From Sepiola atlantica (Eukaryota > Mollusca > Cephalopoda > Sepiida > Sepiolidae): 64,000 nt of DNA. Where the stretch lies: positions 154,206,607-154,270,606 of the forward strand of contig OY744520.1 of NCBI GenBank assembly GCA_963556195.1, in the 5' to 3' direction. The notes beneath the pieces were generated by a model. It saw nothing but the letters and a program-made list of their open reading frames with translations. It searched no databases and had not been told where the DNA came from. The position numbers and the translations under genes were made by a program. Of the stretch, positions 35,010 through 47,549 are shown one piece after another. Numbering within the stretch: position 1 is the stretch's first letter; the number at the start of each line of letters is the position of its first letter.

Positions 35010-35599
35010 GTGTAAATTTAAAAGGATTCCCTTCCTACTATATTATTCACATACAATTACAGTTCCGTTTGTTTTGCTATTTTGTTTAATTGTTCATCGT
35101 TTTTTAGACAGATCCTCATAACCATATTATGAAACTATAGCGCACATGATACTTTAATAAGTGATTCCATTTTTATCAAAGCGGTACGATATTAACGCTG
35201 CTTAGAGGTTCCCTCATTTAATCCGAAGTGATACGGGGTATTCTTGCTAGTTAATCATAATGTCATATTTCAGTATTTAGATTGAACATCGATCAATGTC
35301 ACGATAGGAAAGCATGTTATTCCAATGTGTTATCTTTATGTGGTTCATAATTTGCAATGGTTTCTGGTCAAAATTGGAAAGTCAATCGATGGAATTAAAT
35401 TATCATCTGTGCTAAACCCTGACGCGTACTTCTTTCGCATTTAAATTATTATTGAAAGAAAAACTGTCTGTTTTCGGGGTGAGAAACAAGGCGACTGAAA
35501 GAGGCGAAGAGACGTGAAACGAACGTGAATGAATAACCCTAATATAAAGAGAAGAGGAAAATCAGATAGAGAGACAGAATTATATTTGTTTTCTTTATA
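35010..35599. other. No gene seen
   Basis: No feature recognised up to the left TIR of the mariner-type element. Confidence 0.4.
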
Positions 35600-36963
35600 C
35601 AGGGTGACCCCAAAAAACGGGCCCTAAATCTAATTAGGCCCTGTTTCTTAGTGTTTCGTCCGAATGAAAGGAATTTTGGGGCATAACTAGTTTATTATAT
35701 TCACAACATCATATTAAAACACTAGGGTATTTGGCCTTCTTTTTCTCCGTTCTACAGCATGTGTTCTAGATGGACACCTTTTAGCTCCGTGCATTTCTTG
35801 AGGCGCAGAACGAAGTTGTCCATGACGTTCTTACAGACTGAATTGGGAATGGCTCTCATCTCCTCCCTGATGGCTTCCTTGTGTTCCGTGATGGTTCTGG
35901 GTTTCCCTGCGTACATTCTATCCTTAAGATAGCCCCAAAGGAAAAAATCTGGGGGCTTAGGCCTGGGCTATGGGGTGGCCACTCAAAATTAGTCTCGAGA
36001 CTGATCACTCGGCCTCTGAAGTTCTCTTTCAGCCAATCTCGGAACAGGTTTGAGTTGTGAGAACTTGCTCCGTCTTGCTGGAACCAGAACTTGCTCATGA
36101 GCGACGGGTAGAGGGTCTGGAGCTCACTGTTGAAGGTTTGAGGACCTCCACATACCGCTCCTTGGTGACTGTCACTGCGGCGCCAGATTCTTCGATTAAG
36201 ATTGGTCCGATGATGCCTCTGACCGAGATTGCAGCCCACACCGTGCAATTAGGAGAGTTTAAGGGCTTGGTGGCTACTTCATTGGGTCTGGAGGACTCCC
36301 AGAAGACATTTGTCTTGGAGTTTGCCTTTCCGTCAAGATAGAAGTGGGCTTCATCTGAGGTCCAAAGGAGGTTAAGGAAACCTGGTGTCTCCTCGATCTT
36401 ATCGAGCATCTTGACTGCCATAGCGCTCCTCTGCTTATTGTCTGAGGCTGTAAGGGTCTGCAGCGTCTGTATTCTGTATGGGTAAGCCCTGATATCGTTC
36501 ACCAGTACTCTCCTGCAAGTCTTACGAGAGATACCGAGGGACTGACTTCGCTTACGCACAAAGCGTTTCGGACTTTCCTGGAGAGACTCTCTCACACTTT
36601 CGACCAGCTCGTCTGTCAGTTTCTTGGGACGTGCCGAGTGGCTTGGACGGTTCTCACTGGCAGCATTGAAGTTCTCCACGGTCCCATACTTCTCGAAGTG
36701 GTCCACCCAGTTCTGAAGTCTGCTTTTGAGTGGAGCCTTTTCACATCCGAACTGATGCATGAAACTGTCCTGGGTTTTCTTAAACGAGACTGTCTTGTAG
36801 TAAAATTTAACACAGTGTATTCTTTGTCCCAGCTCCCACTGAGGTCTTGGTGTACTCACGGTCGTTGATACTGCCATGTCCTGTAAAATAAGGGCAATCG
36901 GTAAATAAATAAAGGAGATATCACATAAAGTGTACACGGGGCCCGTTTTATTTAGTCACCATG
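35600..36963 (-). mobile_element. Tc1/mariner-superfamily element, complete but dead
   Basis: A 1364-bp element flanked by TA dinucleotides (35598-35599 and 36964-36965), the target-site duplication of this superfamily. The imperfect terminal inverted repeats are cagggtgaccccaaaaaacg and, inverted, catggtgactaaataaaacg, both followed by gggcc. It contains one transposase pseudogene on the minus strand. Confidence 0.9.
35752..36877 (-). pseudogene. Mariner-type transposase with frameshifts and a lost catalytic Asp
   Basis: Starts at the ATG at 36877 and ends at TAG 35752-35754, about 375 codons, the usual length. An N-terminal helix-turn-helix region is seen (FVRKRSQSLGISRKTCRR). The DDE domain has the first Asp in LWTSDEAHFYLDG and the second in FWFQQDGASSHN. 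The third catalytic Asp, normally in SPDL, reads SPGL here. Two frameshifts interrupt the gene (near 36138, after RYVEVLK, and near 35953, before FFLWGYLKDRMY). Helix-turn-helix and catalytic motifs resemble transposases with an N-terminal DUF4817-type domain common in arthropods and molluscs. It can no longer be active. Confidence 0.9.
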
Positions 36964-37159
36964 TATATAGCGAAAGAGAAATCATGGAAGAGAGACGGAA
37001 TGGGGGCCTATATGACGGAAACATGATTGCTCCGTTTGTATTCTACCGTGGCCGTCATAAAGTGAGAAGGCCATTTCACAGTGGATAAACAAGACACCCC
37101 GAAGGGAGTGGTTACACACTGCATGTAAACATACGTCGCTGGAAATTTCTCTCTTAAAT

Positions 37160-38465
37160 AATTTCATCTTTGATCTAGTAATTGTTTTATATTTAAAAAT
37201 AAGATATTTACGTTTTTGTTGATGGCATTTTAAAAGTGGAATTTTGATAATGATTTTAAGATAACAACTATAAAAATATCGTTAAAACTAAAATTCAAGA
37301 TGGATGACAAGCCGTTTTGATATTAAATAAAAAGCAAATACTTGCTTTTCCCCATAAGTTTGAAATATCTCTTACACAATAACAAGTTTGTATAACATAA
37401 ACCTTTTTTTCGTCCTGAAAAAAAACAATTCTTATTAAATTTTGAACGTATATAAAAATTGGATTTTTATGTTCAAATGTCGACACCATTTATTTCAACA
37501 ATTTGTTAGCAATAAAATATTATCGACTATATATTATGTTAAAATTTCAAAGTACAGTATCTGTTACAATTCATCGTTTCTGTCCACGGTCAAGAATGAG
37601 AAATCTTTCTCGAATGAGACACTTTTAATTTGTGTCCGAATCTAGAAGCCTCATTTTTAGGAGTTGGAAATCCCCCACATTAACAAAAGACACTTCGGGG
37701 AGAAAGATTATTATACGCCAACATATGGACTGTTGTCATTTTTGTCTGAAGTTATTTCATCTTTGATCTAGTAATTTCTTGTTTTGGTATTTAAAAAAGG
37801 ATACCGATGATTTTGTTCATGTCGTCTTCATCGTTGGAAATCTCATAGAATATTTAAGGTAAAACTATAAAAAAAACTCGTAGACTAAAATTCAAGGTGA
37901 TTAACAAATATGTCTTGATAAAATAGCCTAAAATAAAAAAAAATACTTGTTTTTCTCAAGAATTTTAAATAGTTTATACACAATGAAAAGTCTGCATAAC
38001 ATAAAACGTGTTGTTTGTAATAAATGAACTTTGATGCTTATCCCCCGACTGTCATAAAATAATATCCGCTAGATATTCGGTTCAAACTTGTTTCTTTTTG
38101 TATAAAACACTTAATTTTCTGTGCTAAAATGTTCTTAATGCGTGCAATTATTTTCTAAAAATGTTCAAATACGTTTTGTGCTTTGGTATCGTAGTGACTA
38201 AAGAGTATGATAGGCAGAGGATTACATTTGGCCCCCACACTTTTGATGGCCCTGTGCCTAATTTATTTAAAATTTAAATTGTAATTAAGTAATTAAAAGT
38301 GTAATATCTGTTCTGATACTACACTTCGTCTTTTCTGTCTTTGGTCAGTGAAGGTGAATGAGAAATTCTTCTAGACTGAGTCAATTTTAATTTATGTCCC
38401 AATCAAAAATGTCCCATTTTGGAAACTTGATTTTCCTCACATTAAAAACCGAACTTCTGCCAAAC
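37160..38465. repeat. Tandem segmental duplication, about 600-750 bp units
   Basis: Unit 1 (about 37163-37690) and unit 2 (about 37759-38465) share in order: tttcatctttgatctagtaa; actaaaattcaag; aaatacttg then tttttc; tacacaat then ataacataaa; gagaaat(c/t) then (c)ttct(c/a)ga; and a final cacattaa(c)aaa segment. They are diverged direct repeats with no coding sequence. Confidence 0.85.
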
Positions 38466-38580
38466 TCTGTCTAGTCAGCGTGGGGAGGCAAGTAAATAGA
38501 AATAGTAAATAAAGATCTATGAAACAACGTAATGTTTAGTTACATAACGCAACAATAACACAATTTGAATTCTTGTATTT

Positions 38581-38584
<4 letters not shown>

Positions 38585-38676
<92 letters not shown>
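38585..38676. repeat. (CA)n-(TA)n compound microsatellite
   Basis: A CA tract changing abruptly into a TA tract. Confidence 0.97.
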
Positions 38677-38678
<2 letters not shown>

Positions 38679-39218
38679 GGTAAAGTTTATTTAAACTATA
38701 AATCGAATCGCGGTTCTTTCTGTTCTTATTTTAAATGCAATATTTAAAGCTTTCTAACGCTTTTAAAGGCTCTCATTCATTACTGACAGTCCGACTGTTC
38801 AACAGATCTCATTTGATATCTGTTAGCATGAAGTAACTATTCAGTGCACAGGGCTTAGTTTACTTTACAACGGAAACGATTCTATAAATAGAACACACAC
38901 ACACACTTAATATCTAATTATTTACAAGACGTCAGTAGTTTAGATCAACCTTATGTTTACACCTGGAGGTCGGACAAAGGCGAAAAAATTACAAGGTGTT
39001 CTTTAGTTGCAATTATATAACTGCCCTACCCCTTCCGTGTGTCATGTTTTGACCTGTCAGTTTGCTCACCGGGTACTTCAATTGCCTGATAGAAGTCATT
39101 CACTGTTTTTTCTTTAATTTCCTAGTAGATAAAATGTTGAGTTTTCTAAAAAAATCTGAAAAATACCCTGGAGAATATAATTAAGAATAAAGTGTCTCTC
39201 TCTGGATGGGATTCGAAC

Positions 39219-39219
<1 letters not shown>

Positions 39220-39285
<66 letters not shown>
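39220..39285. repeat. (TA)n microsatellite
   Basis: Uninterrupted TA run. Confidence 0.97.
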
Positions 39286-39287
<2 letters not shown>

Positions 39288-39289
39288 AA

Positions 39290-40505
39290 AACCCATTTGA
39301 AAATTTTCGCGTCACTTTCCCTCATTGCACATAAGAAATCTAACTAAATTGCCTGTCTAAAATTTGATCGATTCTACATTCCACCCGATTCTAAAAATCG
39401 ATTTCACCAAAATATTCTTTCCCATCGTCTTCCATATCAATTGGCTTCTATAAATAACTCTTCCCACAAATCGATGTTCAAAAGCGACCATTGCAAATCT
39501 GGATAAAAGCAAACAAACAGAACAACAAAAAAAAAAACGAACTAAAGCGAATCTCGACTTCGCTTTTACTAACCTGCATAGTATAGATATTTACGAGATG
39601 AATCGAAACATGGAATTCTAATTACACTCCAATCCAATTATGCATCGATTCATAAAAAAAAACTTTATCAGTTTGGTCCGCCTCATTTCAACAAACGGTT
39701 ATAGTCAATAATACCTTAAATTAGCGAAGGCCGGGTTTTAATTATCTTCTAGTCCGGAAGTATTAGCATTTAACCCGGAAGTAAATGCTGACACGCTGAT
39801 TTTTTCAGAATCGTCTCATTATATGTTATCGAATAACATATCATTTACAAAGTTTTCATCTTGTGCTATTTTCTAATATGGCGTTTACTATAACCGCCTA
39901 ATCTTTTCAAATGCACATTACACTTAAATTGATTATTTTATCGGTGATTCTTCATATGACTTAATAGTATTAGATAAGCTTGCTAATATATAAAATGTTT
40001 ATCACAATCCAACGATCGGAATAGTAGTATTTTTAAAATGGCATCCAAGATTAAATGCTTCAAATCTTCATAATTTGTTAAGTAATTATCTTTAAAATGT
40101 TTAACTTGTAGTGTGCTTTCGTCTACCATTGTTTTAACACGAATCGTCGACGAAGGAAGCATAACTATACTTATCCGTTATGAAGACGAAGTTGTTGCGT
40201 TGGGATTCCGGTAAAAAGATTCTGCCTTGAAGACATAATGCTACTTAACTTAATTTCTAGAGTCCTTATTCCAATTTTGATTAAAATCCATTTCATGAGT
40301 TTTACTTTAGAAAATATATAAAATTAAAGGCTTATGTTTCAGAAAAAAATGAAATCAAAGGAAACTTGCATAATTGGTGTCTAATGACTATGGATCAAAA
40401 TTAATTCAGATATGAAGTATTTGAACTTCAAATAGGAGGTTTCCCCATATTATTCCTTCTAAAACCACTTTAAAATGCTTGAAAGAAATTTATATTTGGT
40501 AAATA
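39290..40505. other. No gene seen
   Basis: AT-rich, with no recognised feature. Confidence 0.4.
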
Positions 40506-40509
40506 TTTA

Positions 40510-40713
40510 CTAATTTAATAGTAAAATGAATTCTTTAGATGCCTCAAGGGAGATCTTCAGTGATGCACTACCTTCATTGCCGATTTCTAGTTTCGCATCA
40601 TATCGGCTTAGGCAGCAACCCTTACACGACTCCGGACTCGCCAGATCACCTTCTTGAAAGCTAGCAGCTACGTAAGCCGACATTGCAAAAATAAAATCGT
40701 GTTCTGATAACAT
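40510..40713 (-). CDS. Possible short ORF or first exon, unidentified
   Basis: A 67-codon ATG-to-TAG frame of balanced composition (for example FQEGDLASPESCKGCCLSRY), unlike the low-complexity frames around it. It lies next to a CCAAT/GC-box cluster at 40730-40800. Possible splice donors inside it are weak. No family is recognised. It may be a chance frame in a locally GC-richer promoter region. Confidence 0.2.
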   Translation of the reverse strand: MLSEHDFIFAMSAYVAASFQEGDLASPESCKGCCLSRYDAKLEIGNEGSASLKISLEASKEFILLLN

Positions 40714-40737
40714 TCGGCCTTTTTTTCGTCAGCAAGT

Positions 40738-40798
40738 ATCAGCCAATCAGAACGGCTTCCACTCCTCCCGCTCCCATACAATGCTGTTCCGCCCACTT
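40738..40798. promoter_or_regulatory. Candidate Pol II promoter: CCAAT box and GC boxes
   Basis: agccaatcag is a strong CCAAT-box match. It is followed on the plus strand by a C-rich block (cactcctcccgctccc) and ccgcccac (GC box, about 40791). The local GC content stands out from the surroundings. It could serve the plus strand, the minus strand, or both. Confidence 0.4.
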
Positions 40799-40799
40799 C

Positions 40800-40841
40800 C
40801 TTGTTTCAATTTTTAAAATGTTTCCTTTTATTTGCGTGCGG
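40800..40841 (+). CDS. Possible first exon ending at a strong splice donor
   Basis: Downstream of the CCAAT/GC boxes an ATG at 40818 opens eight codons (MFPFICVR) that end in phase 0 at CGG|GTAAGT (donor GT at 40842-40843), a near-consensus 5' splice site. The next exon is not identified, so this stays a hypothesis. Confidence 0.22.
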
Positions 40842-41245
40842 GTAAGTTGCTTTCCTCTTTTCTCTCCATCTTTCCAGCTACCTAACAATTTAAACTATCT
40901 CTGGTATTGAAACAGTCTTCAGATTAATAGTTATCTCTACATATTAAATTCTTTAATGAAATTAATCTATCTAAACTATTTAACTTGTTGTTTATGACCT
41001 GGAATCTACCTCTGTGTATACCCCCCCCCAAAAAAAAGTGCGGAATTCGCACTTTTCAACGTGCAAATTCGGCAAAGTTTTCCTCACGAATTAAATAGAC
41101 AAATAATTACAATAATACTACTGATCTTATTGATTGTTGCACTTTTATATTTTTACAAACAAATCTGATTTGAATTCATAAAGCAGTCACAAAACCTATT
41201 CTTCATGTATATTGTATTAAAGTACTGAGAGAAAATCGACTTTAT

Positions 41246-41354
<109 letters not shown>

Positions 41355-41359
41355 GAAAA

Positions 41360-44300
41360 AAAAATTAGCATTGAAATAGGTGGAATAACCACAGAGATAC
41401 AAAAGCAAAATCAAATCGTTTTCATGTGTCTATCGGATATTTCCTCGATCGGCCTTTTCGGGTGAGATTTGATTTTGATTAATAAATACAAAAATATAAT
41501 CCACATAAATATGAGTAGGTAGGCCATAAGGACGAAGAAGAAGGAAAGGGAGTGCAGGAAAACGAACACAAGCGAGTTAGAGTGGCGTAGTAAGTATAGA
41601 TACAGGGAGTAGATATGTGGCAGGGTAGTTGAGATAAAATATCAAGTGTGTAGATTGATTAGGTACTGAACATAACATCCGTGGTCAGTGGTGTGACGGA
41701 TAAACCCAGAGTTCATGTAGTAAAATAAGTTTTTATTGCTTGTCTGTCCCCGTTTATCAAGGGCGAGAGAAAACAACACTTTTTTTCACTTTACGAAATT
41801 TAATCTATTCTAAATACGTAGATAACTTTTCTTTCACAACTAACAGTTCTTCTTAACAGTTACATACCCATTCTTTCACAAACTTCTAAATACGTTCTGT
41901 TGATCAATACTCACCTTATCTTTCTACTGTGGGTTAATGTCTAGGTAACGTTATCGAAAGAGTACTCCTAAACAGAGTCTGTAATCTTCTTCCACCTACG
42001 TGCGGAATTTAGGACAAGATCTTACTCTCGTTCTGGCGTGCCCTTCAAAACGGACGGACATTTCGTCCATCTGATTTTTAAGAACATGTCTTTCAAAACC
42101 TAGCAGGCGTTAAATGTAAAATACGTCTTCTGATAGCAGTCGCATAGACTTTCAGAAATACAACACAAAGTAAATAACATTAAATTATTATTTTTTCACG
42201 AATGATTCTCTGTATCCGACTCCAGAAACATGTGTTCCTTTTCATTTTATATTGTGTACTTAATAAATGTCTTCTTTAGTACTATTGTTCTTTACTTTTT
42301 CTATCATAGTGTATACCCTATTACATGTTTCGTAAACACGTTTAACTTTGGTTTCCTAAAGTATATATAACTGTTTCTTTAATATTGTCCTTTTCTATAC
42401 TTTCAGACAGAATAGCGGGACACACTCAACACTACATGGCTACAACATGTGCTGGAAAATATATATGAACACATACGTCGTTCTAAATTTAAAAGCAAGG
42501 ATATAAAATATTCGTATCTTTTATATAAACTACAACTGGGTTCGATATACAATGTATTGGAATGAATAAGATTGGCTCTTGGAAATATGTAAATTCCTAG
42601 TTTTGGTGTTATGTATGTCCCCATATGTTTTATGTTATCGTAATATTCTGCTACAGATGCTTAATTAATGTTATTATAATGCAAATCTATTTTATCTATA
42701 TCGATTCCTGCATTTATTTTATGTCGCGCCATAATTATTCGGTTATCGAATTATTTAAGCAAACTGCATAGTTGGCAATTAAATATTCGTTATTTTTAGC
42801 TATGGAAGGCTCTAATGTCAGGAAACAAGAGAAAATAATAAGGATCAAACTAATAGCTTTTAACAATAAAGCAATTGACAAATGGAGAAAATAAGCGGCA
42901 AAATAGTGAGGAATTTCACACTAAAATGCAATGGCGGGAAATAAGCTAAAACAATTTACAACGCAGTAACTATCATTGATCGGGAAGAATTGACATATAC
43001 GGTTTCTTGTGATAACCTCATAAAAAATGTATCGGGACCAATTCCATCCGATTTAGGCAGACATTTAACAAGATGAGATGGTAAATCACTTCCTAAGTAA
43101 ACACTGCAAGCAGTTTGAACGAGAATATAAAAAAGAAACATCAGAATAAAATGGCATTTATAAATGCAAATGCTTTGGAGCTCGACGATAAAAAAGCACA
43201 ATTGTATGAAGAAAATTTATTGGATTTCCTCGAAAGTCGAACCAATAAAAGATGTCTGAAGCTGCGATCCATAGCTAAAAACACCAACTTTCCAAGCAAT
43301 AAAATCTTAGTTGTGCACAACTTCAAAACTGTTTATCGATTATAAACATCATATAAACATTTATTTGGGAAAATAAGATTTTTCGTTTAGTTACAGAAGA
43401 CCCTAATGACCTATAATATTGAACGTTTATTCAGCTCTCCTTAACACGAGGGCTGTCTCATAACACAACATCAGCAGTAACAAAAGGATATACCTCTAAT
43501 TACAATACTCTCTTTTGTTGCTGTTATTAACATTAATCCTTTATATTTTATAGCTGTACCTACATTGGTATCACTGATCCAGCAATTGCTATAAAGTTCG
43601 AGTTTTAATAAATTATTTGCTAACAAAGAATTACTTTTACTTTCACTTTTGGAAAACCATGTAATTTATATAAAAATAGTAAAAACACACGTGGACTAGT
43701 GTAGTAAACGAAACTGCATCAATTGTTCTGTTAGCAGATCATATAAATAAATCGGCTCTACACTTTTATACTATCCCAGGGACAGGGGATCAGATATCAG
43801 CCAATATCTGAAATACGATCATGTGGGTTAGAATATAGACAGAAACAGATACTACACTTTGATCAAGCACCTGGTCTGAGATTCAGAATTTACCTTTCTT
43901 CCCACAAACGCCTGGATGTAAATATCCCTCGAAAATATGCCTGTTACATATATAGTTATATCACCACTTTCTCCTGCCTACACTTTTCATGTACATAATA
44001 TTCGTTTTTTCCTCAATAAACACAATAATAATTTTATTTCTGTCACTTGCGTCAGTGAAAAAAAATGCCTGAACATTTTACATCTTTTTTTCTAAACATA
44101 AATGGGAAATCAGAAAGAATTCTGATATTCTGATTTTCTCTAATTAACAATCTGTTTTCGATAAATAAAACCTTCCATGTTAATTATACTGAACAATTTG
44201 GCTCCTGTGTATTCTTTTCTCATCGACAGTGAGTCTGTTTTTCCTACGTAATCTTGTTACAAAAAGAAGTGCTCGTGGCAACGCGATACTTAGGAAACGT

Positions 44301-44400
44301 GTTGTGAATGTAATCCCTTCAGATAAGCGACTATTCACAGAATAGAAGTATTGCGTCTTAGAAGACAATAGTTTTCTACGGATATTGATAAAACAGCCAA
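41360..44400. other. No gene seen
   Basis: Overlapping frames at 42956-43345 on both strands show no domain. Confidence 0.35.
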
Positions 44401-44405
44401 GGTCA

Positions 44406-44490
44406 TTAATAAGAACATCTTATTAATAAGAATACCATATTCTAATTAATAAGAACATCTTATTAATAAGAATAATATATTCTCAAAATC
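44406..44490 (+). repeat. Short tandem duplication, palindromic unit
   Basis: attaataagaacatcttatt then aataagaata occurs twice with about 44-bp spacing. The unit itself is partly self-complementary (attaataaga...tcttattaat). Confidence 0.9.
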
Positions 44491-44899
44491 TAATATATTA
44501 ATAAAGTTAAAAAATAATATGACAGCTGGCATTCAAAATGTACCAGTTGATCTATAGAATAAATTAGAGTTATTTACTCCATTTCATTGATTGGTGTAAT
44601 TTTCTATCTAAAAGCTTCATATGAAAATCTGCTTCAGCACCGATCAAGGCCAGTTCATGATACATTTTCTCTGAAAATTTGTTTTTTTTTGGTTTTGCTT
44701 TGATTAATTTGTAAATTTTATCTTACTCGAAATCATTTCCTAAGATTCATACAGGAAATTGGAGGAATGCTCACGGTCACGGCTCCGATTTATTACCATT
44801 TCAACCTACGTTCAGCTGGAAAATTTCATTTTTACTTCAATTCATCCCAAAGAAGACAAACTTCCACTGACACAAAATGTCTATTGTAAAGCCAGACTT

Positions 44900-45195
44900 A
44901 TTAGAATATCCTAAGTTGGAAGTTGTGCAGCGAAATGCTTGTTCACAACATTAAAGTTTCTGCATGTTGATACAGTTAGGGAAACAGGGAGCAGGGAGGA
45001 AATTATCAAGTTAAGCGGTTCGAGGAAAGAAGTTATTCGAATAGAAAGTATTGGCATTGAAGAACCTCTACAGTGAAGGGTGGAATTTTACTGCTTGTCA
45101 GGCTGATCGGAAGTATTTACGTTGAAAGAGAACAAACAAGCACAGGGATGCAACATTGCGGCAATGGGGCAGGGGCTGGAGCTTGGTTGAAAGCG
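44900..45195 (-). pseudogene. LINE C-terminal remnant
   Basis: On the minus strand it reads RITSFLEPLNLIISSLLPVS then LTVSTCRNFNVVNKHFAAQL, with caatgttgcatccctgtgc upstream, an exact block also present at 62949-62967. The two fragments appear to be the same CR1/jockey-like family in opposite orientation; this copy carries an internal deletion. Confidence 0.6.
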
Positions 45196-45199
45196 CGAG

Positions 45200-46745
45200 G
45201 TACATTAATTTAGAGATTTTTTACCCTGTTCAAAGAGAGAATCCTGGCATCGTCATAATTTTATATTTCGATCTTGATATTGTATTTTTGTTAATCTACA
45301 TGTTCGCCTTAAACGCGAGACGCTCACTTTATTTACACATTTTATTCGTAGGCGGATCTGTTGGATACTCTAAAAACTCTAGTATACATTCTCGCTTGAC
45401 GGAATAACAGATTAACTGATAAGCTTAATGGTTTGTTAGAAGTCTATTTTATGAGTCTGACTTTTTAACGTTTTCATTTAGTTTTAATTCATTTCATATT
45501 ACAGTTTAGAACCACATAATTTACGAATAAAACATGATTTGATCACAAGGGGTACATTTACTTACTCAATTTTCTATTTTCCCTTAGAGTACCGATTTTC
45601 AGAGGCTTACAAATACAGAGGTGAAAGGCACCGCTTTCACTCATTTCAAAGGAATTAATTGTACATTCTAGACATAGTCGAATCATATTTCTAAAACACT
45701 AGGATCTCCCTCGATTTAATGACAATTGCTCAACAATATTCATTTACATTTTATACGCTTAAACATTTATTATTTTCTGTTTTCATTAAATTATTATAAA
45801 TATGGTTTGAAAAATATATATTCTGTAACAAAACTTTGATTCGCAGTAGTTTCACTTAGGACTAATTACATAGTATTCAAGACATCCTATAACTATTGTA
45901 AGTGCGATATCCTATAACTTTGGAGAGTTATAGAATTAATATAGTACAACTACAATTAGCCGTTATTGAACGTCGAACTGCAATGACGTCACAAATCTGT
46001 CGCGGCTTTGCTTCGACATCACTCTCATACAAAAATGTTAACTAATTGACATTGATTAAGTAATTAACATTGCTTGCTTAGACTACTTTACAACAAGTTC
46101 GATCTTCATCTCTGATAGAATAAAAACAAAATAAACAGTCAGCTGACAACTAGAATTGCTATTCGCGTCATTGAATTAGTCATGTTAAAATACATACAAT
46201 TTGATAATTAGATCATTAAAAATTTCCAGCCGTTCAAATTATACAGGAACAGATTTTTCTGTGGCTATCGTGAAAAGTGTCCATTATTTAAAATTTTCAG
46301 GAAGTCAGTAGGCTTTTTACCCTAAAGTAGGTCTTAGGTATTTGATCTGTCATATTTGATGCTGATCAAAAGTTAACGATTCCTTAAAAATGCACTATTC
46401 TGCTCTGTAAAAGACAGGTTTATGATGATAATCAAATAACTGTTAGAAAAAATAGACTTTGGTATCATCAGTAATTATGATCTGAGGTTTAATCACCGAT
46501 TTTTATTTCGACTAGAGTCATATAAAACTCTTATGATGGACACAGTTATTTCAAACACTTTGAAGTTACTAATTTTATCATCACACAGTTCACATAAAAT
46601 GTATTTTATTGTACAAATGAGGAAATGTATTGAAATAGGTTTACGTTTGATTAGGTTGTCATGTGAACTGAAGTCCTTACAAATGACATTTGCAAAATAT
46701 TAAAAAAAACATAAACTCTGCTCTGATCAATGCCGTCACACACAC
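45200..46745. other. No gene seen
   Basis: One CRE-like TGACGTCA at about 45984. Otherwise featureless. Confidence 0.4.

Positions 46746-46748
<3 letters not shown>

Positions 46749-46776
<28 letters not shown>
46749..46776. repeat. (TA)n microsatellite
   Basis: Left boundary of the fold-back at 46777-47090. Confidence 0.96.
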
Positions 46777-46781
<5 letters not shown>

Positions 46782-47090
46782 AATGAAAAAAGAAAAACAA
46801 CAAAGAGATATTTTTTATATATTCATGAACGTTTAGTCTTTATTTGTAAGACTTCCTCAGGATGATAATTCTAAGAAAAATGCCTTGCAAGTACATCGAA
46901 ATATTGGGTTGACATGATGAGTTGATGAGAAAAAATAGTAGCCGTGGCTGCAGAGAGCGCTGGACCAACTCAATATTTCGATGTTCTTGCATGACATTTT
47001 TCTTAAAATTATCATCCTGAGTAAGTCTTACAAATAAAGACGTTGATGAATATATAAAAATATCTCTTTGTTTTTCCTTTTCATTTCCCA
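46777..47090. repeat. Fold-back element, about 125-bp arms
   Basis: The left arm (46777-46914) and right arm (46966-47090) are reverse complements with scattered mismatches. The loop holds agtagccgtggctgcagaga, which also occurs in the related copy at 28640-28925. It is flanked on both sides by (TA)n. A segment caggatgataattctaagaa lies in each arm. Confidence 0.88.
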
Positions 47091-47119
47091 TTACGTCGGA
47101 TTACTCTCATCCTTCCATT

Positions 47120-47121
<2 letters not shown>

Positions 47122-47180
<59 letters not shown>
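47122..47180. repeat. (TA)n microsatellite
   Basis: Right boundary of the same fold-back, after attacgtcggattactctca. Confidence 0.97.
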
Positions 47181-47184
<4 letters not shown>

Positions 47185-47549
47185 ACACCTTTATATAAAG
47201 AAAAATGTCGTAAATAGCTAATTCCGCAAAAGTTTATGTTTTATGGCATATCAAATCTTTCATGATTATTTAATGCTGAATACGGTAATTATAGTAAAAG
47301 GTTTAATGCTTCAATTTTGAAATATCTTCAAATCATCATTCATTATATATAAATGTATGTGCATATCACCAGATGCTGGTTCAGATTATACCAAGTACAT
47401 ACACCAACCCATAGACTGACCCCCTAAAAGGCTCTACGACTTAATGATAAATAATGCTTGACATCAAACTGCTTAAAGCATTCAAAAGTTTGTTATAAGG
47501 ATTTAAAAATATATTCCATTCATAACAGTGAGTAAGATAAGATATATAT

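Noticed and set aside
42956..43345. Overlapping 76-81 codon frames on both strands
   Set aside because: No domain and no splice or promoter context; lengths are expected by chance in 64 kb.
46845..46905. ggatgataattctaagaaaa as a hammerhead core
   Set aside because: No CTGANGA, no GAAAC at the right spacing, and flanks do not form stem I.
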